A stretch of DNA of 53,824 nt, from positions 1-53,824 of the forward strand of contig JAGTRV010000013.1 in the NCBI GenBank assembly GCA_018262245.1. Direction: 5' to 3'. This document shows, piece by piece, positions 19,288 to 28,194 of this stretch. Source of the stretch: Pseudomonadota bacterium (GTDB lineage Bacteria > Pseudomonadota > Gammaproteobacteria > Burkholderiales > Rhodocyclaceae). A model generated the notes under the pieces. The model made no database searches, was not told where the DNA came from, and saw only the letters and a list, made by a program, of their open reading frames with translations. Numbering within the stretch: position 1 is the stretch's first letter; the number at the start of each line of letters is the position of its first letter. A program made the translations under genes and the position numbers.

Positions 19288-19324
19288 AGTGGCGGAGAGG
19301 AAACTCTCCGCCACTTCTTTTTTG
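19288..19324 (+). terminator. Rho-independent terminator of the octaheme cytochrome operon
   Basis: A perfect 12-bp stem (AGTGGCGGAGAG paired with CTCTCCGCCACT) closed by a GAAA tetraloop and followed by a TCTTTTTTT run. It lies 22 bp after the stop of the small periplasmic protein gene. Confidence 0.92.
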
Positions 19325-19387
19325 GTCAGCATCAATTTAATTCTCTGACCAAAGTAATATATTGGCATCTTTCTTTACGCATCCGAA

Positions 19388-20296
19388 ATGCTCGAAATGA
19401 CCCAGCCACAGGCCTCCTCAGCCACCGAAGCAGCGCAGACTCAACCGGATGAGATGGAAAAACGGATGAAGATCGAGATCCGCGAGATCGGTATTCCACC
19501 GCGGCCAACCATCCTCAGCCAGATTGAGCAGGAGACCGCCAAGGAAGAACCGGATTTCATCAATCTGGCCAAGCTGCTCAGCCAGGATGTCGGTCTCTCG
19601 GCCAGCCTGATCAAGGTCGCCAACTCCCCCTATTTTTCCTTCGGCAAGAAAGTACCGACCGTCCAGGAAGCCATGCTCGTCCTCGGTCTCAAGCTTGTCG
19701 TCCAGACCGTGGCCGGGCTCGCGCTGCAGCAAGTCTTCAAGCACCTCCCCAACATGGAACGCTTCTGGGACAGTTCGGCGACCAATGCCCAGATATCCGG
19801 CTGGCTGGCTCGCCAACTCGGCAAGAAATGGGCTATCCGCCTGGAGGATGCCTACACTTTTGCCCTGTTCCGGGACTGTGGCATTCCCGTTCTGTTGAGC
19901 CCGTTTCCGGAATACCAGGCGATCCTGGCCCAAGCCAACAATGAGCGGGAGCGCTCCTTCACCGATGTTGAAGATCAGGCGATAGGCCTCAACCATGCAA
20001 ACGTTGGCGCCGATCTGGCTGAAAACTGGCTGCTACCGGAAGAAACCTGCCTGGCGATTCGTCATCACCACGACGCCAGTATCTTTGCCGATGGATCTGC
20101 GCTCATCCCCGAACGCACCAAGGTGCTGATCGCCATCGCCCACCTGGCCGAATATTTGATGCAACAGGAAGCCGGACGTGGCCAGAGCAGCGAGTGGGAA
20201 AAACTGGGCCCGGCCTGCCTGACCTGCCTCGACATCGGAAGCGATCAACTCCAGACGCTCTGCGACGAATTCCACATCTCCCGCCAGGACAATTAA
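19388..20296 (+). CDS. HDOD domain protein
   Basis: A 302-residue cytoplasmic signalling protein with a single HDOD domain (about 40-240), preceded by an acidic 35-residue leader. Typical features are IPPRPTILSQI near 35, the ANSPYFSFG block near 78 and a degenerate HD-like site (FRDCGIP, NHANVGADLA, RHHHD). HDOD proteins act as output or scaffold modules in two-component and c-di-GMP signalling and are not known to be catalytic. It stands alone after the octaheme terminator. Confidence 0.88.
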   Translation: MLEMTQPQASSATEAAQTQPDEMEKRMKIEIREIGIPPRPTILSQIEQETAKEEPDFINLAKLLSQDVGLSASLIKVANSPYFSFGKKVPTVQEAMLVLGLKLVVQTVAGLALQQVFKHLPNMERFWDSSATNAQISGWLARQLGKKWAIRLEDAYTFALFRDCGIPVLLSPFPEYQAILAQANNERERSFTDVEDQAIGLNHANVGADLAENWLLPEETCLAIRHHHDASIFADGSALIPERTKVLIAIAHLAEYLMQQEAGRGQSSEWEKLGPACLTCLDIGSDQLQTLCDEFHISRQDN

Positions 20297-20376
20297 GACC
20301 GCCGCGCAGACGGCAGCGCGGCCAACACAAGCAGGCGCTAGAATGCTGCCTCACCCCTGCATTCTGTCCGCACCCA

Positions 20377-21147
20377 ATGCTGCTTCAATTCTCGATCACC
20401 GGCTGGCTGCCCGTCTGGCAACGCAATTTCCTGGTCTGGCGCAAGCTGGCCCTGCCGTCCATTCTCGGCAATCTGGCTGACCCGCTGATCTACATGCTCG
20501 GCCTCGGCTACGGCCTGGGCGCCATGCTGCCGAGCATCGAAGGCCAGCCCTACGTCGCCTTCCTGGCGGCCGGTACCGTTTGCGCCTCGACCATGAACGC
20601 CGCCACCTTCGAGGCCCTCTACTCGGCCTTTTCACGCATGCATGTCCAGAAAACCTGGGAAGCCATCCTCAACACGCCGCTCGGGCTGGGCGATGTCGTC
20701 GCCGGTGAATTGTTCTGGGCGGCGACCAAATCGCTCTTCTCCGGCGCCGCCATTCTGGTCGTCATCACCGGCATGGGCCTGACCAACGGCCCGCTGATGC
20801 TGTGGGCGCTGCCGGCCATCGTGCTGACCGGCCTGGCCTTTGCCGCGCTCGGCCTGATCTGGAACGCGCTGGCACCGAGCTACGATTTCTTCATGTACTA
20901 CTTCACGCTGTTCATCACGCCGATGACACTGATTTCCGGTGTCTTCTTCCCGACTAACCAGCTGCCCGGCTGGCTGGCCTTCATCGGCCAGTGGCTGCCG
21001 CTGGCCCAGGGTGTCGCACTGGTCCGCCCGCTACTGGCCGGGCAGGTGCCGGCCAACGCCCTGATCCACATCATGGCACTGCTCGGCACCGCCGCCGTAG
21101 CCTTCACCATCGCGCTGCACCTGACCCGCCGCCGCCTGCTCAAGTAG
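20377..21147 (+). CDS. ABC-2 type transporter permease, NodJ-like
   Basis: A 256-residue inner-membrane permease with six hydrophobic segments; the opening WLPVWQRNFLVWRK, the ADPLIYMLGLGYGLG block and the FPTNQLPGWL motif near the end are typical of NodJ-type permeases. It should pair with a NodI-type ATPase, and the only one here is at 10594-11511. The start at 20377 has no strong ribosome site. cutA follows after 9 bp and dsbD after that, so the three are probably one transcript. Confidence 0.88.
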   Translation: MLLQFSITGWLPVWQRNFLVWRKLALPSILGNLADPLIYMLGLGYGLGAMLPSIEGQPYVAFLAAGTVCASTMNAATFEALYSAFSRMHVQKTWEAILNTPLGLGDVVAGELFWAATKSLFSGAAILVVITGMGLTNGPLMLWALPAIVLTGLAFAALGLIWNALAPSYDFFMYYFTLFITPMTLISGVFFPTNQLPGWLAFIGQWLPLAQGVALVRPLLAGQVPANALIHIMALLGTAAVAFTIALHLTRRRLLK

Positions 21148-21156
21148 AATTCGCTA

Positions 21157-21474
21157 ATGGACACCTTGCTCATCATCACCAACTGCCCCGATGAAGAAAC
21201 CGCCAACGCCATCGCCTTGGCGCTGGTCGAGGCGAAGCTGGCTGCCTGCGTCAATATCCTGCCGCGCGTCCAGTCGATCTTTCGCTGGCAAGGCGTCGTT
21301 GAATCGGCAGCGGAAATTCCTCTGTTCATCAAGGCGACCAGTGCCAATTACCCGGCCCTCGAAGCGAAGATTCGCCAACTCCACCCTTATGAAGTACCGG
21401 AAATCATCGCCCTGCCGGTTACCCACGGCTTGCCCGCCTATTTGAACTGGGTGACGGCTGAAACGATCCAATGA
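21157..21474 (+). CDS. cutA: Divalent-cation tolerance protein CutA
   Basis: A 105-residue protein with the complete CutA1 fold: TNCPDEETA near 9, LAACVNILP near 28, the SIFRWQG strand near 39, and the HPYEVPEIIALPV block near 76, all strongly conserved. CutA forms a very stable trimer; despite its name the role in copper tolerance is uncertain. Its stop overlaps the dsbD start by 4 bp, an arrangement (cutA-dsbD) that is common in proteobacteria. Confidence 0.95.
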   Translation: MDTLLIITNCPDEETANAIALALVEAKLAACVNILPRVQSIFRWQGVVESAAEIPLFIKATSANYPALEAKIRQLHPYEVPEIIALPVTHGLPAYLNWVTAETIQ

Positions 21475-23258
21475 CCATGCGCCTCCTTTTTCTCGTCTTT
21501 GCCTTTTTCATCTCGCTGGCCCACGCCGACGAGTTCCTCGATCCGGCCGTCGCCTTCAAGCCGTCAGTGCGCGCCCTTGATGGCCAGACCATCGAGGTCA
21601 GCTACGAAATCGCCAAGGGCTATTACCTTTACCGTGACAAATTCCGGGTTCGCGTCGAGGGTGAATCCGTCACGCTCGGTACGCCAAGCTTCCCCAAAGG
21701 CAAAGAGCACAACGACGAGAATTTCGGCAAGGTCGAGGTCTATTACAAGACGGTCGCCATCCGCGTGCCGGTCGAACGCGCCCCGAAGGAAGTCCCCTTG
21801 GGGGGCATGTCCTCCGGCCCCTTGCCGCTGAAGCTCAATGTGACGGCACAGGGCTGCGCCGATGCCGGTGTCTGCTACCCGCCGCAAACCCAGCCGCTCA
21901 GCGTCGAACTGCCTGATCCGGCCAGTGCGCCCGCTTTGGCCCCCGCGGCCACCGAGGGCGACGAAAGCGGCCAGATCGCCTCGACGCTGAAACACGCCGG
22001 CTTCTGGGCCAATCTCGCTTTCTTCTTCCTGGCCGGGCTGGGCCTGTCGCTGACCCCCTGCGTCTTCCCGATGATTCCCATCCTGTCCGGCATCATCGCC
22101 GGGCAGGGCCACAAGAACTCGCATGCCCGTGGTTTTGCGCTGTCGCTGGCCTACGTGCTGGGCATGGCCGTGACTTATGCCGCCGCGGGTGTCGCCGCCG
22201 GCATGACCGGTACGCTGATCTCCAGCGCCCTGCAGAATTCGTGGGTACTCGGCAGCTTCGCGCTGGTCTTCGTCGTGCTGTCATTCTCGATGTTCGGCTT
22301 CTATGAACTGCAGTTGCCGACCTCGCTACAGAGCAAACTGTCCGAGGAGTCCGGCCACCTGCAGGGCGGACGCGGCATTGGCGTGTTCCTGATGGGCGCA
22401 CTGTCGGCGCTGATCGTCGGGCCCTGTGTCGCCGCACCGTTGGCCGGCGCGCTGCTCTACATCGGCCAGACCGGCGACGCCGTACTCGGCGGTACGGCGC
22501 TGTTCGTCATGGCACTCGGCATGGGTGCCCCGCTGATCGCCGTCGGTATTGCCGGTGGTTCTCTGCTCCCCAAGACCGGCGCCTGGATGGAAGGCGTCAA
22601 GAAAGCTTTCGGCGTATTGCTGCTGGCCACCGCCGTCTGGCTGGTTTCGCCTGTCATGCCGCCCGTGGTGTCGATGCTGGCCTGGTCGATGCTGCTGATC
22701 ATCCCGGCCATCTACCTGCATGCCCTCGACCCGCTGCCGCCGCACGCCAAGGGCTGGTCGCGTTTCTGGAAAGGCATCGGTATCGTCATGCTGCTGACCG
22801 GCGCCGCGCTGCTGATCGGCGCCCTGTCCGGCAGCCGCAACCCGCTGCAGCCGCTGGCCGGCCTGCGCGGCCAGGCCATGGCAGCCGAAGAGAAGCGCCT
22901 GCCGTTCGAGCGCGTCGCCTCACTGCAGGCGCTGGAAGAAAAACTGAAGGCCGCCGGCCAACCGGTCATGCTCGATTTCTACGCCGACTGGTGTGTGTCG
23001 TGCAAGGAGATGGAGCAGCTCACCTTCACCGACCCCGCTGTGCAGGCCAAACTCGCCGGCTTCAAGCTGCTGCAGGCCGACGTCACGGCCAACAGCGAAG
23101 ACGACAAGGCGCTGCTCGCCCGTTTCGGCCTGTTCGGGCCGCCGGGCATCATCTTTTTCGATGCCAATGGGCAGGAAACCAGGAAAGTACGCATTGTCGG
23201 CTTCCAGGATGCCGCCCAGTTCCTGAAATCGGTGCAGCAGGCAGCCAGCGCCGGCTAA
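21471..23258 (+). CDS. dsbD: Thiol:disulfide interchange protein DsbD
   Basis: A 595-residue inner-membrane reductase that carries electrons from cytoplasmic thioredoxin to periplasmic DsbC/DsbG and cytochrome c maturation factors. The signal peptide is followed by the alpha domain with the Cys pair in GCADAGVCYPP; then a membrane beta domain with Cys in LTPCVFPM and GPCVAAPLAG; then a periplasmic thioredoxin-like gamma domain with DWCVSCKEM near 505. All six catalytic Cys are present. It fits the demand for reduced heme-binding Cys created by the nearby octaheme cytochrome. The stop overlaps the convergent PAP2 gene by 4 bp. Confidence 0.96.
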   Translation: MTMRLLFLVFAFFISLAHADEFLDPAVAFKPSVRALDGQTIEVSYEIAKGYYLYRDKFRVRVEGESVTLGTPSFPKGKEHNDENFGKVEVYYKTVAIRVPVERAPKEVPLGGMSSGPLPLKLNVTAQGCADAGVCYPPQTQPLSVELPDPASAPALAPAATEGDESGQIASTLKHAGFWANLAFFFLAGLGLSLTPCVFPMIPILSGIIAGQGHKNSHARGFALSLAYVLGMAVTYAAAGVAAGMTGTLISSALQNSWVLGSFALVFVVLSFSMFGFYELQLPTSLQSKLSEESGHLQGGRGIGVFLMGALSALIVGPCVAAPLAGALLYIGQTGDAVLGGTALFVMALGMGAPLIAVGIAGGSLLPKTGAWMEGVKKAFGVLLLATAVWLVSPVMPPVVSMLAWSMLLIIPAIYLHALDPLPPHAKGWSRFWKGIGIVMLLTGAALLIGALSGSRNPLQPLAGLRGQAMAAEEKRLPFERVASLQALEEKLKAAGQPVMLDFYADWCVSCKEMEQLTFTDPAVQAKLAGFKLLQADVTANSEDDKALLARFGLFGPPGIIFFDANGQETRKVRIVGFQDAAQFLKSVQQAASAG

Positions 23259-23968
23259 AGCTCCCGCGACGGCGCACTGCGAATCGCGTGGCGCAGGCTG
23301 ACAATGCCGAATACGGCGCCGACCACCGAACCAGCCAGCACATCGAGCGCCACATGCTGACGCGTCGCCACCGTTGACCACAGAATCGCCAGGCAATGCA
23401 GCCAGATCAGCCAGCGTGCCACCTGCGGTACGCCGATCGCCCTGATCAGCCGATCAAGCCAGATGGCGGCAAATACCGCCGCGGCGACATGCAGGGAAGG
23501 GCAGGCGTTGCCACTGGCATCGACATCCTTGATCATCGCCATTTGCGGATAAAGGCGCCAGTCGATGCCGGCCGGTGGCACCCCGGTCGGAAACAGCCAG
23601 AAAATGCCAAGGCAAAACAGGCACATCGCCGCCATCCACAAACCGAACATGATCAGTGGCCGGAATTCCTTGAGCAAAGCCGCTGGCAACGAAACGTAAA
23701 TCCACAGCGAAGCGTAAACCGGGAAAGCCTGCGCCGTCACCGGAATCCACCGGTCAAGCATGGTCAGAGGCATGACCGTCGGTGGAAACAGCGGACTACG
23801 CAATACCCCGAAATAGGCCCAGAAAAAGAGCATCATGAAGGCGGCCGTACCGACGGCCTTGAGCGGCATCAGATAGACCATGCGGGACGCGATCTGGCGT
23901 GTCCAGTGCGTTCTGGAGAGTGGGCGCATCGATAATTCGAACAGCCTGGAGGAATGAATGAGCAGCAT
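23255..23968 (-). CDS. PAP2-family phosphatase, membrane protein
   Basis: A 237-residue protein with about six hydrophobic helices and the phosphatase motifs ACPSLHVA near residue 157 (PSGH variant) and a downstream STVATRQHVALDVLAG near 196-211 with the catalytic His and Asp; motif C1 (KxxxxxxRP) is not obvious, as in the inositolphosphotransferase branch. It probably acts on a lipid phosphate or pyrophosphate at the outer face of the inner membrane. It is divergent from the aryl-polyene ACP gene and shares a 102-bp intergenic region with it, so a role in that pathway is possible but unproven. Confidence 0.8.
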   Translation of the reverse strand: MLLIHSSRLFELSMRPLSRTHWTRQIASRMVYLMPLKAVGTAAFMMLFFWAYFGVLRSPLFPPTVMPLTMLDRWIPVTAQAFPVYASLWIYVSLPAALLKEFRPLIMFGLWMAAMCLFCLGIFWLFPTGVPPAGIDWRLYPQMAMIKDVDASGNACPSLHVAAAVFAAIWLDRLIRAIGVPQVARWLIWLHCLAILWSTVATRQHVALDVLAGSVVGAVFGIVSLRHAIRSAPSREL

Positions 23969-24055
23969 GGTAGCAAATCACTTCGCCATGACCGAAATTT
24001 GCCATGAATGGACAAGACGTTTCGGGCAAATCTTTGGAAAACATGGGCTTTCAGC

Positions 24056-24061
24056 TAAAAT
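24056..24061 (+). promoter_or_regulatory. Candidate -10 element of aryl-polyene block A
   Basis: TAAAAT with TTGGAA 16 bp upstream, in the gap between the PAP2 gene and the first ACP gene. It is only 9 bp before the ATG, so it would give a nearly leaderless mRNA. A TAAAAT also precedes block B (39055-39060). Confidence 0.3.
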
Positions 24062-24070
24062 TGGCAAGCT

Positions 24071-24310
24071 ATGGATTCGATTGGCCTGATTCGCGATTTT
24101 CTCAAGGACCGCCTTGGTGTCGAGCCGGAAAACGTTGTTTCCGGTGCGGTGCTGGCCGACCTGGGCGTCGACTCGCTAATGATGCTTGAACTGATGTTCG
24201 AATTCGAAGATCGTTTTGGCATCAAGCTTTCCAGTGACCTGAAAACCCCCCGGACGGTTGGCGAGATGGTCACGCTGATGGACGGGTTGTATTCCCAGTC
24301 GAAGAGTTAA
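24071..24310 (+). CDS. Acyl carrier protein, aryl-polyene type (ACP1)
   Basis: A 79-residue carrier protein. The phosphopantetheine site is Ser35 in LGVDSLMMLEL, followed by the FEFEDRFGI helix typical of ACPs. First gene of block A, 3 bp before the ketosynthase gene. By analogy with known aryl-polyene systems it carries the aryl starter or the growing polyene. The ATG at 24071 is the only sensible start (MDSIGLIRDFL). Confidence 0.92.
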   Translation: MDSIGLIRDFLKDRLGVEPENVVSGAVLADLGVDSLMMLELMFEFEDRFGIKLSSDLKTPRTVGEMVTLMDGLYSQSKS

Positions 24311-24313
24311 GGC

Positions 24314-25564
24314 ATGAGCCAGCGGCGGGTTGCGATCACTGGCCTCGGGCTGGTCAGTCCTTATGGCGGTAACACCGACGATTTCTTTACGCGCCTGTGC
24401 GCCGGCCAGTCGGCGGTCGGCCATCTGCTGACCGACGATGTGCCACGCCCGCTCTCCATCCCCTTTGTCAGCTGTTCTGGCTTCGATCCCGATGTCGCGC
24501 TCGGCAAGCCGCTGGCCAGCATGATGGACCGCTTCGCCCAGCTTGGCATGGCGGCGGCCTTTGAGGCCTGGGACAACGCCGGCCTGGCGCGCCAGGCGGA
24601 CGGCGAATCCCGCGACGACTGGGGTGTCGCCTGGGGGACGGCGCTGGGCGGCACACTGGCTTACGAAAAAGGCTACCGCGAGCTGTGGCAGCAAGGCCGT
24701 GAACGCCTGTCGCCACTGACGGTCATACTCGGCATGAACAATGCGGCAAATGCCCACATGTCGATCCAGCTCGGGCTGGGTGGCGTCAGCATGAGCCATA
24801 CCGTGGCCTGTGCCTCATCGGCCATCGCCATCGGCGAAGCTTTCCGTCGCGTCCGTAGCGGCGAGGCGACGATCATGCTCACCGGCGGCTCCGACGTGCC
24901 GCAGGCCTACGGCGTTGCCCGCGCCTGGGAAGCCTTGCGCGTCATGGCGCCTGGCGACGCCGAGACTTCTGCTGTCGCCTGCCGGCCGTTCTCGGTCGAC
25001 CGGCGCGGCCTGGTGCTGGGCGAGGGCGGCGCTGCCTTGGTGCTCGAAGACTGGGAGCACGCCATTGCTCGCGGCGCCCGGATTCATGGTGAGATTGTGG
25101 GCTATGGCACCAGTTGCGACCACAGTCATCTGGTTCGTCCGGAAGCGGCTGGCCAGGTGCGCGCCCTGCAACTGACGCTGGCCGATGCCGGTCTGAACCC
25201 CGGCGAAATCGACTACGTGAATGCCCACGGCACCGCGACGACCGAGGGCGACCCGGTTGAAATCACCGCGCTGAAGACAGTTTTCGGTAATCATGCCGAG
25301 CGTCTGGCAGTCAGTGCAACCAAGTCGATGCACGGCCATTCGCTGGGCGCTGCTGCCGCCATCGAAGCCATTGCGACCGTGCTTGCGCTGCGTGAGCAGA
25401 CTGTTCCACCCACCGCCCATCTGGCGCAACTGGATCCGGCGTGCACTGGCGTCGACCACGTCACCACTGCCCGGACCGGCCAGCCGCTGCGGGCAGCATT
25501 ATCCAACTCCTTCGCCTTTGGCGGCAGCAACGCGGTGCTCGCGTTCCGTGCCGTCGTCCAGTAA
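24314..25564 (+). CDS. Beta-ketoacyl-ACP synthase (KS1, FabF-like)
   Basis: A 416-residue condensing enzyme that extends the ACP-bound chain with malonyl units. The catalytic triad is complete: Cys166 in VACASSA, His305 in NAHGTATTEGD and His342 in HGHSLGAAA; the C-terminal FAFGGSNAVL motif is present. In aryl-polyene pathways one KS pairs with a chain-length factor; which of the two KS here does so is not visible. It lies between the two ACP genes. Confidence 0.93.
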   Translation: MSQRRVAITGLGLVSPYGGNTDDFFTRLCAGQSAVGHLLTDDVPRPLSIPFVSCSGFDPDVALGKPLASMMDRFAQLGMAAAFEAWDNAGLARQADGESRDDWGVAWGTALGGTLAYEKGYRELWQQGRERLSPLTVILGMNNAANAHMSIQLGLGGVSMSHTVACASSAIAIGEAFRRVRSGEATIMLTGGSDVPQAYGVARAWEALRVMAPGDAETSAVACRPFSVDRRGLVLGEGGAALVLEDWEHAIARGARIHGEIVGYGTSCDHSHLVRPEAAGQVRALQLTLADAGLNPGEIDYVNAHGTATTEGDPVEITALKTVFGNHAERLAVSATKSMHGHSLGAAAAIEAIATVLALREQTVPPTAHLAQLDPACTGVDHVTTARTGQPLRAALSNSFAFGGSNAVLAFRAVVQ

Positions 25565-25582
25565 AACCACGGAAGCACCACC

Positions 25583-25867
25583 ATGTCTGAAGCCTTTACC
25601 CCGGAAGCTGTCGAAGCCCTGTTGCCGGAAGTCGCTGCACTGATCATTTCGGCGCTCAATCTCGACATGGCACCGGGTGAAATCGAGGCTGACGCGCCCC
25701 TGTTCGGAGATGGCCTCGGCCTCGATTCGATCGACGTGCTCGAAATCGCGCTGGTCATTTCCAAGCAGTATGGCTTCCAGTTGAAGTCCGACAACGAGGA
25801 CAACATCCGTATCTTTTCCTCGCTGCGCGCCCTGACTGCTCACATCGCTAGCCAGCGAACCAAATGA
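25583..25867 (+). CDS. Phosphopantetheine-binding carrier protein (ACP2)
   Basis: A 94-residue carrier protein with the attachment site Ser49 in GLGLDSIDVLE and a longer N-terminus than ACP1. Two distinct ACPs are usual in aryl-polyene clusters. The last 4 bp overlap the next gene. Confidence 0.92.
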   Translation: MSEAFTPEAVEALLPEVAALIISALNLDMAPGEIEADAPLFGDGLGLDSIDVLEIALVISKQYGFQLKSDNEDNIRIFSSLRALTAHIASQRTK

Positions 25868-26529
25868 CCATCACCACGGGCCAGTTGTTGCGCGGCCTGG
25901 CCGTGGTCGTCTTTCTCGTGCTGTGGGCCGTGCTGGCCCATTTCGGCAGCGCTGGCGAGAGCTCGGCCGATCTCTCCGTGCTGCTTGGCGTCGCCCCCAT
26001 TGTTACCGCCCTCGGCCTGATGCTCTGGCGCACCACCCATCCTGTCTTGATCGGCAGCGGCATCGTGCTCATGCTCGGCGGACTGACCTGGCTATGGCCG
26101 ACGATGCGTCAGAACATCCCGCTACTTTTCTTCATCCAGCACCTGGGCACCAATCTGGCGCTCGGCACGCTGTTTGGTCGCAGCCTGCTGGGTAGCGGCG
26201 AAGCCTTGATCACCCAACTGGCCAAAGCCGTGCATCACGGTGAAATTTCCGAGCACAAACGGCGTTACACGCGCAAGGCTACGTTAGCCTGGACGCTGTT
26301 TTTCCTCGGCAACGCGCTGATCTCCACCATCCTCTGGTTGCTGGCGTCGCAATCCGCCTGGTCAGTCTTCGCCAACCTGCTGTCGATGCCGTTGCTGGCA
26401 GCCATGTTTATCGCCGAGCACTTCTGGCGGGTAGTCGCTTTGCCGCCGGAAGAGCGGCCAAGCATTGCCCAAGTGGCCCGCGCCTATCGCATGCACGGCA
26501 AGCAGACACCGCCGGCCAAGCCGTCATGA
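25864..26529 (+). CDS. Membrane protein of aryl-polyene cluster (COG4648-like)
   Basis: A 221-residue protein with about six hydrophobic segments and a short basic C-terminus. It resembles the conserved membrane protein found between the ACP and ligase genes of aryl-polyene clusters; its function is unknown. It overlaps both neighbours by 4 bp, which supports a shared pathway. Confidence 0.8.
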   Translation: MTITTGQLLRGLAVVVFLVLWAVLAHFGSAGESSADLSVLLGVAPIVTALGLMLWRTTHPVLIGSGIVLMLGGLTWLWPTMRQNIPLLFFIQHLGTNLALGTLFGRSLLGSGEALITQLAKAVHHGEISEHKRRYTRKATLAWTLFFLGNALISTILWLLASQSAWSVFANLLSMPLLAAMFIAEHFWRVVALPPEERPSIAQVARAYRMHGKQTPPAKPS

Positions 26530-27902
26530 CCAGCGCGCCGCTGCTCGCCCACAAAGATCCCGAGGCAGTCTTCGCCTGGCGCCCGGACGGCCCGGTCAGC
26601 GTTGGCGAATATCTGGCCGATGCTGCGGCGCTGGCCGGTCAACTGCCAGCCACCGGCTACCTGCTCAACCTGTGCCACGACCGTTACCGCTTCGCGGTTG
26701 GCTTTGCCGCCGGCCTGCTGCGCGGCATGACCAGCCTGCAACCCTCATCGCAATCGGCCGAGACTCTGCGCCGCCTGCAGGCCGATTATCCGGGCCTCGT
26801 CTGCCTGTGCGACGGGGATACAGAAACGCTGGATCTGCCCTGCCTCGACTTTCCCGACCTGGCCGTTCCCCGGGGGGAATTCCTGCAGGGTGCAGGCAAC
26901 CGGAAAAACGAGCCAAAAACGGAATTTTCTGCCCCGCAGATTCCGGCCGACCACGTTGCCGCCATCCTGTTTACCTCCGGTTCAACCGGCCTGCCGCAAG
27001 CCCAGCCCAAGACCTGGAAAAAGTTAGTACAGAACGGCCGGGCCGAGGCCATCGCGCTTGGCCTTGACCGCCAGCCGCACGCCATCGTCGGCACCGTGCC
27101 GGTCCAGCACAGCTACGGTTTTGAATCGACCTTCCTGCTCGCCCTGCACGGTGGCGGGGCTTTCTGGGCCGGCAAACCCTTCTTCCCGCAGGACATCGCC
27201 ACGGCGCTCGACGCCGTGCCGCAGCCGCGCCTGCTGGTCACCACGCCTTTCCATTTGTCGACCCTGCTCGCCGCCGGCCTCGACCTGCCACCGGTCGACC
27301 TGCTGCTCTCGGCCACCGCACCACTGTCGACGACACTGGCCGCCGAAGCCGAAGCCCGCACCGGCGCTCCCTTGCTGGAAATCTATGGCTCGACCGAATC
27401 CGGCCAGCTGGCCAGTCGACGCACCACCGACGGTCCGGTCTGGACGCTGCTGCCTGGCGTCCGCCTGGAAACGGAGGACGACAGGACCATTGCCTGCGGT
27501 AACCATGTCGAAGGACGTGTCGCGCTTTCCGATCTGATCGAACTGCTGCCCGAGCACCGCTTCCTGCTGCATGGGCGCCACGCCGACCTGATCAACATCG
27601 CCGGCAAACGCACCTCGCTGGCCTATCTGAACCACCAGCTCGGCGCCGTGCCCGGTGTCATCGATGGCACCTTCTTCCTGCCCGACGAGGCAGGTCCGGA
27701 TGGCATTACCCGCCTCACGGCCTTCGTCGTGGCCCCAGGGCTGAGCGCGCGGCAAGTCACCGTCGCCCTGCGCGAACGGATCGACGCCATTTTCCTGCCG
27801 CGACCGCTGGTGCTGGTCGACGAACTGCCGCGCAACAGCACCGGCAAGCTGCCGCGCGGCGAACTGCAGGCGCTGTATGCCGAAAAGGTCAGCCATGGCT
27901 GA
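26526..27902 (+). CDS. AMP-dependent ligase for the aryl starter unit
   Basis: A 458-residue adenylating enzyme of the acyl-CoA synthetase class. The P-loop FTSGSTGLPQ is at about 149-158, YGSTESGQ at about 286-292, the hinge region GRHADLINIAGKR near 350-362 and the C-terminal catalytic Lys in NSTGKLPRG near 440. It is shorter than typical 500+ residue ligases, as in the aryl-polyene ligases that activate 4-hydroxybenzoate and load it on an ACP. The likely substrate is hydroxybenzoate from the chorismatase at 49310-50314. Confidence 0.88.
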   Translation: MTSAPLLAHKDPEAVFAWRPDGPVSVGEYLADAAALAGQLPATGYLLNLCHDRYRFAVGFAAGLLRGMTSLQPSSQSAETLRRLQADYPGLVCLCDGDTETLDLPCLDFPDLAVPRGEFLQGAGNRKNEPKTEFSAPQIPADHVAAILFTSGSTGLPQAQPKTWKKLVQNGRAEAIALGLDRQPHAIVGTVPVQHSYGFESTFLLALHGGGAFWAGKPFFPQDIATALDAVPQPRLLVTTPFHLSTLLAAGLDLPPVDLLLSATAPLSTTLAAEAEARTGAPLLEIYGSTESGQLASRRTTDGPVWTLLPGVRLETEDDRTIACGNHVEGRVALSDLIELLPEHRFLLHGRHADLINIAGKRTSLAYLNHQLGAVPGVIDGTFFLPDEAGPDGITRLTAFVVAPGLSARQVTVALRERIDAIFLPRPLVLVDELPRNSTGKLPRGELQALYAEKVSHG

Positions 27903-28194
27903 TTTTCACTGGATCGTCCCGGACAACCACCCGGCCTTCGCCGGCCATTTCCCCGGCAAACCCATCGTGCCGGGCGTCGTGTTACTCGACCGGGCCATTC
28001 TGTTCGCCGAACAACTGCTCGGCCAGCCCAATCTGGCCTGGCAGGTCGGCAATGCCAAATTCTTCAGTCCGGTCGGCCCGGGCGAAAACCTGATTTTCGC
28101 ACTGGAAGCGAAGGCCAGCGGCAGCATCGCCTTCACCGTTCGCGCCGCCGATCGCGATGTGGCCTCGGGCAGCCTGAAACCGCCAACGCCATGA
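27895..28194 (+). CDS. Hotdog-fold dehydratase (ApeI/FabZ-like)
   Basis: A 99-residue single hotdog domain. The active-site motif NHPAFAGHFPGKPIVPGV (11-28) has the catalytic His18; the length and motif match the small ApeI-like dehydratases that remove water from 3-hydroxyacyl-ACP during polyene synthesis. The start at 27895 overlaps the ligase gene by 8 bp; a GTG-like start six codons earlier is less likely. Confidence 0.88.
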   Translation: MADFHWIVPDNHPAFAGHFPGKPIVPGVVLLDRAILFAEQLLGQPNLAWQVGNAKFFSPVGPGENLIFALEAKASGSIAFTVRAADRDVASGSLKPPTP

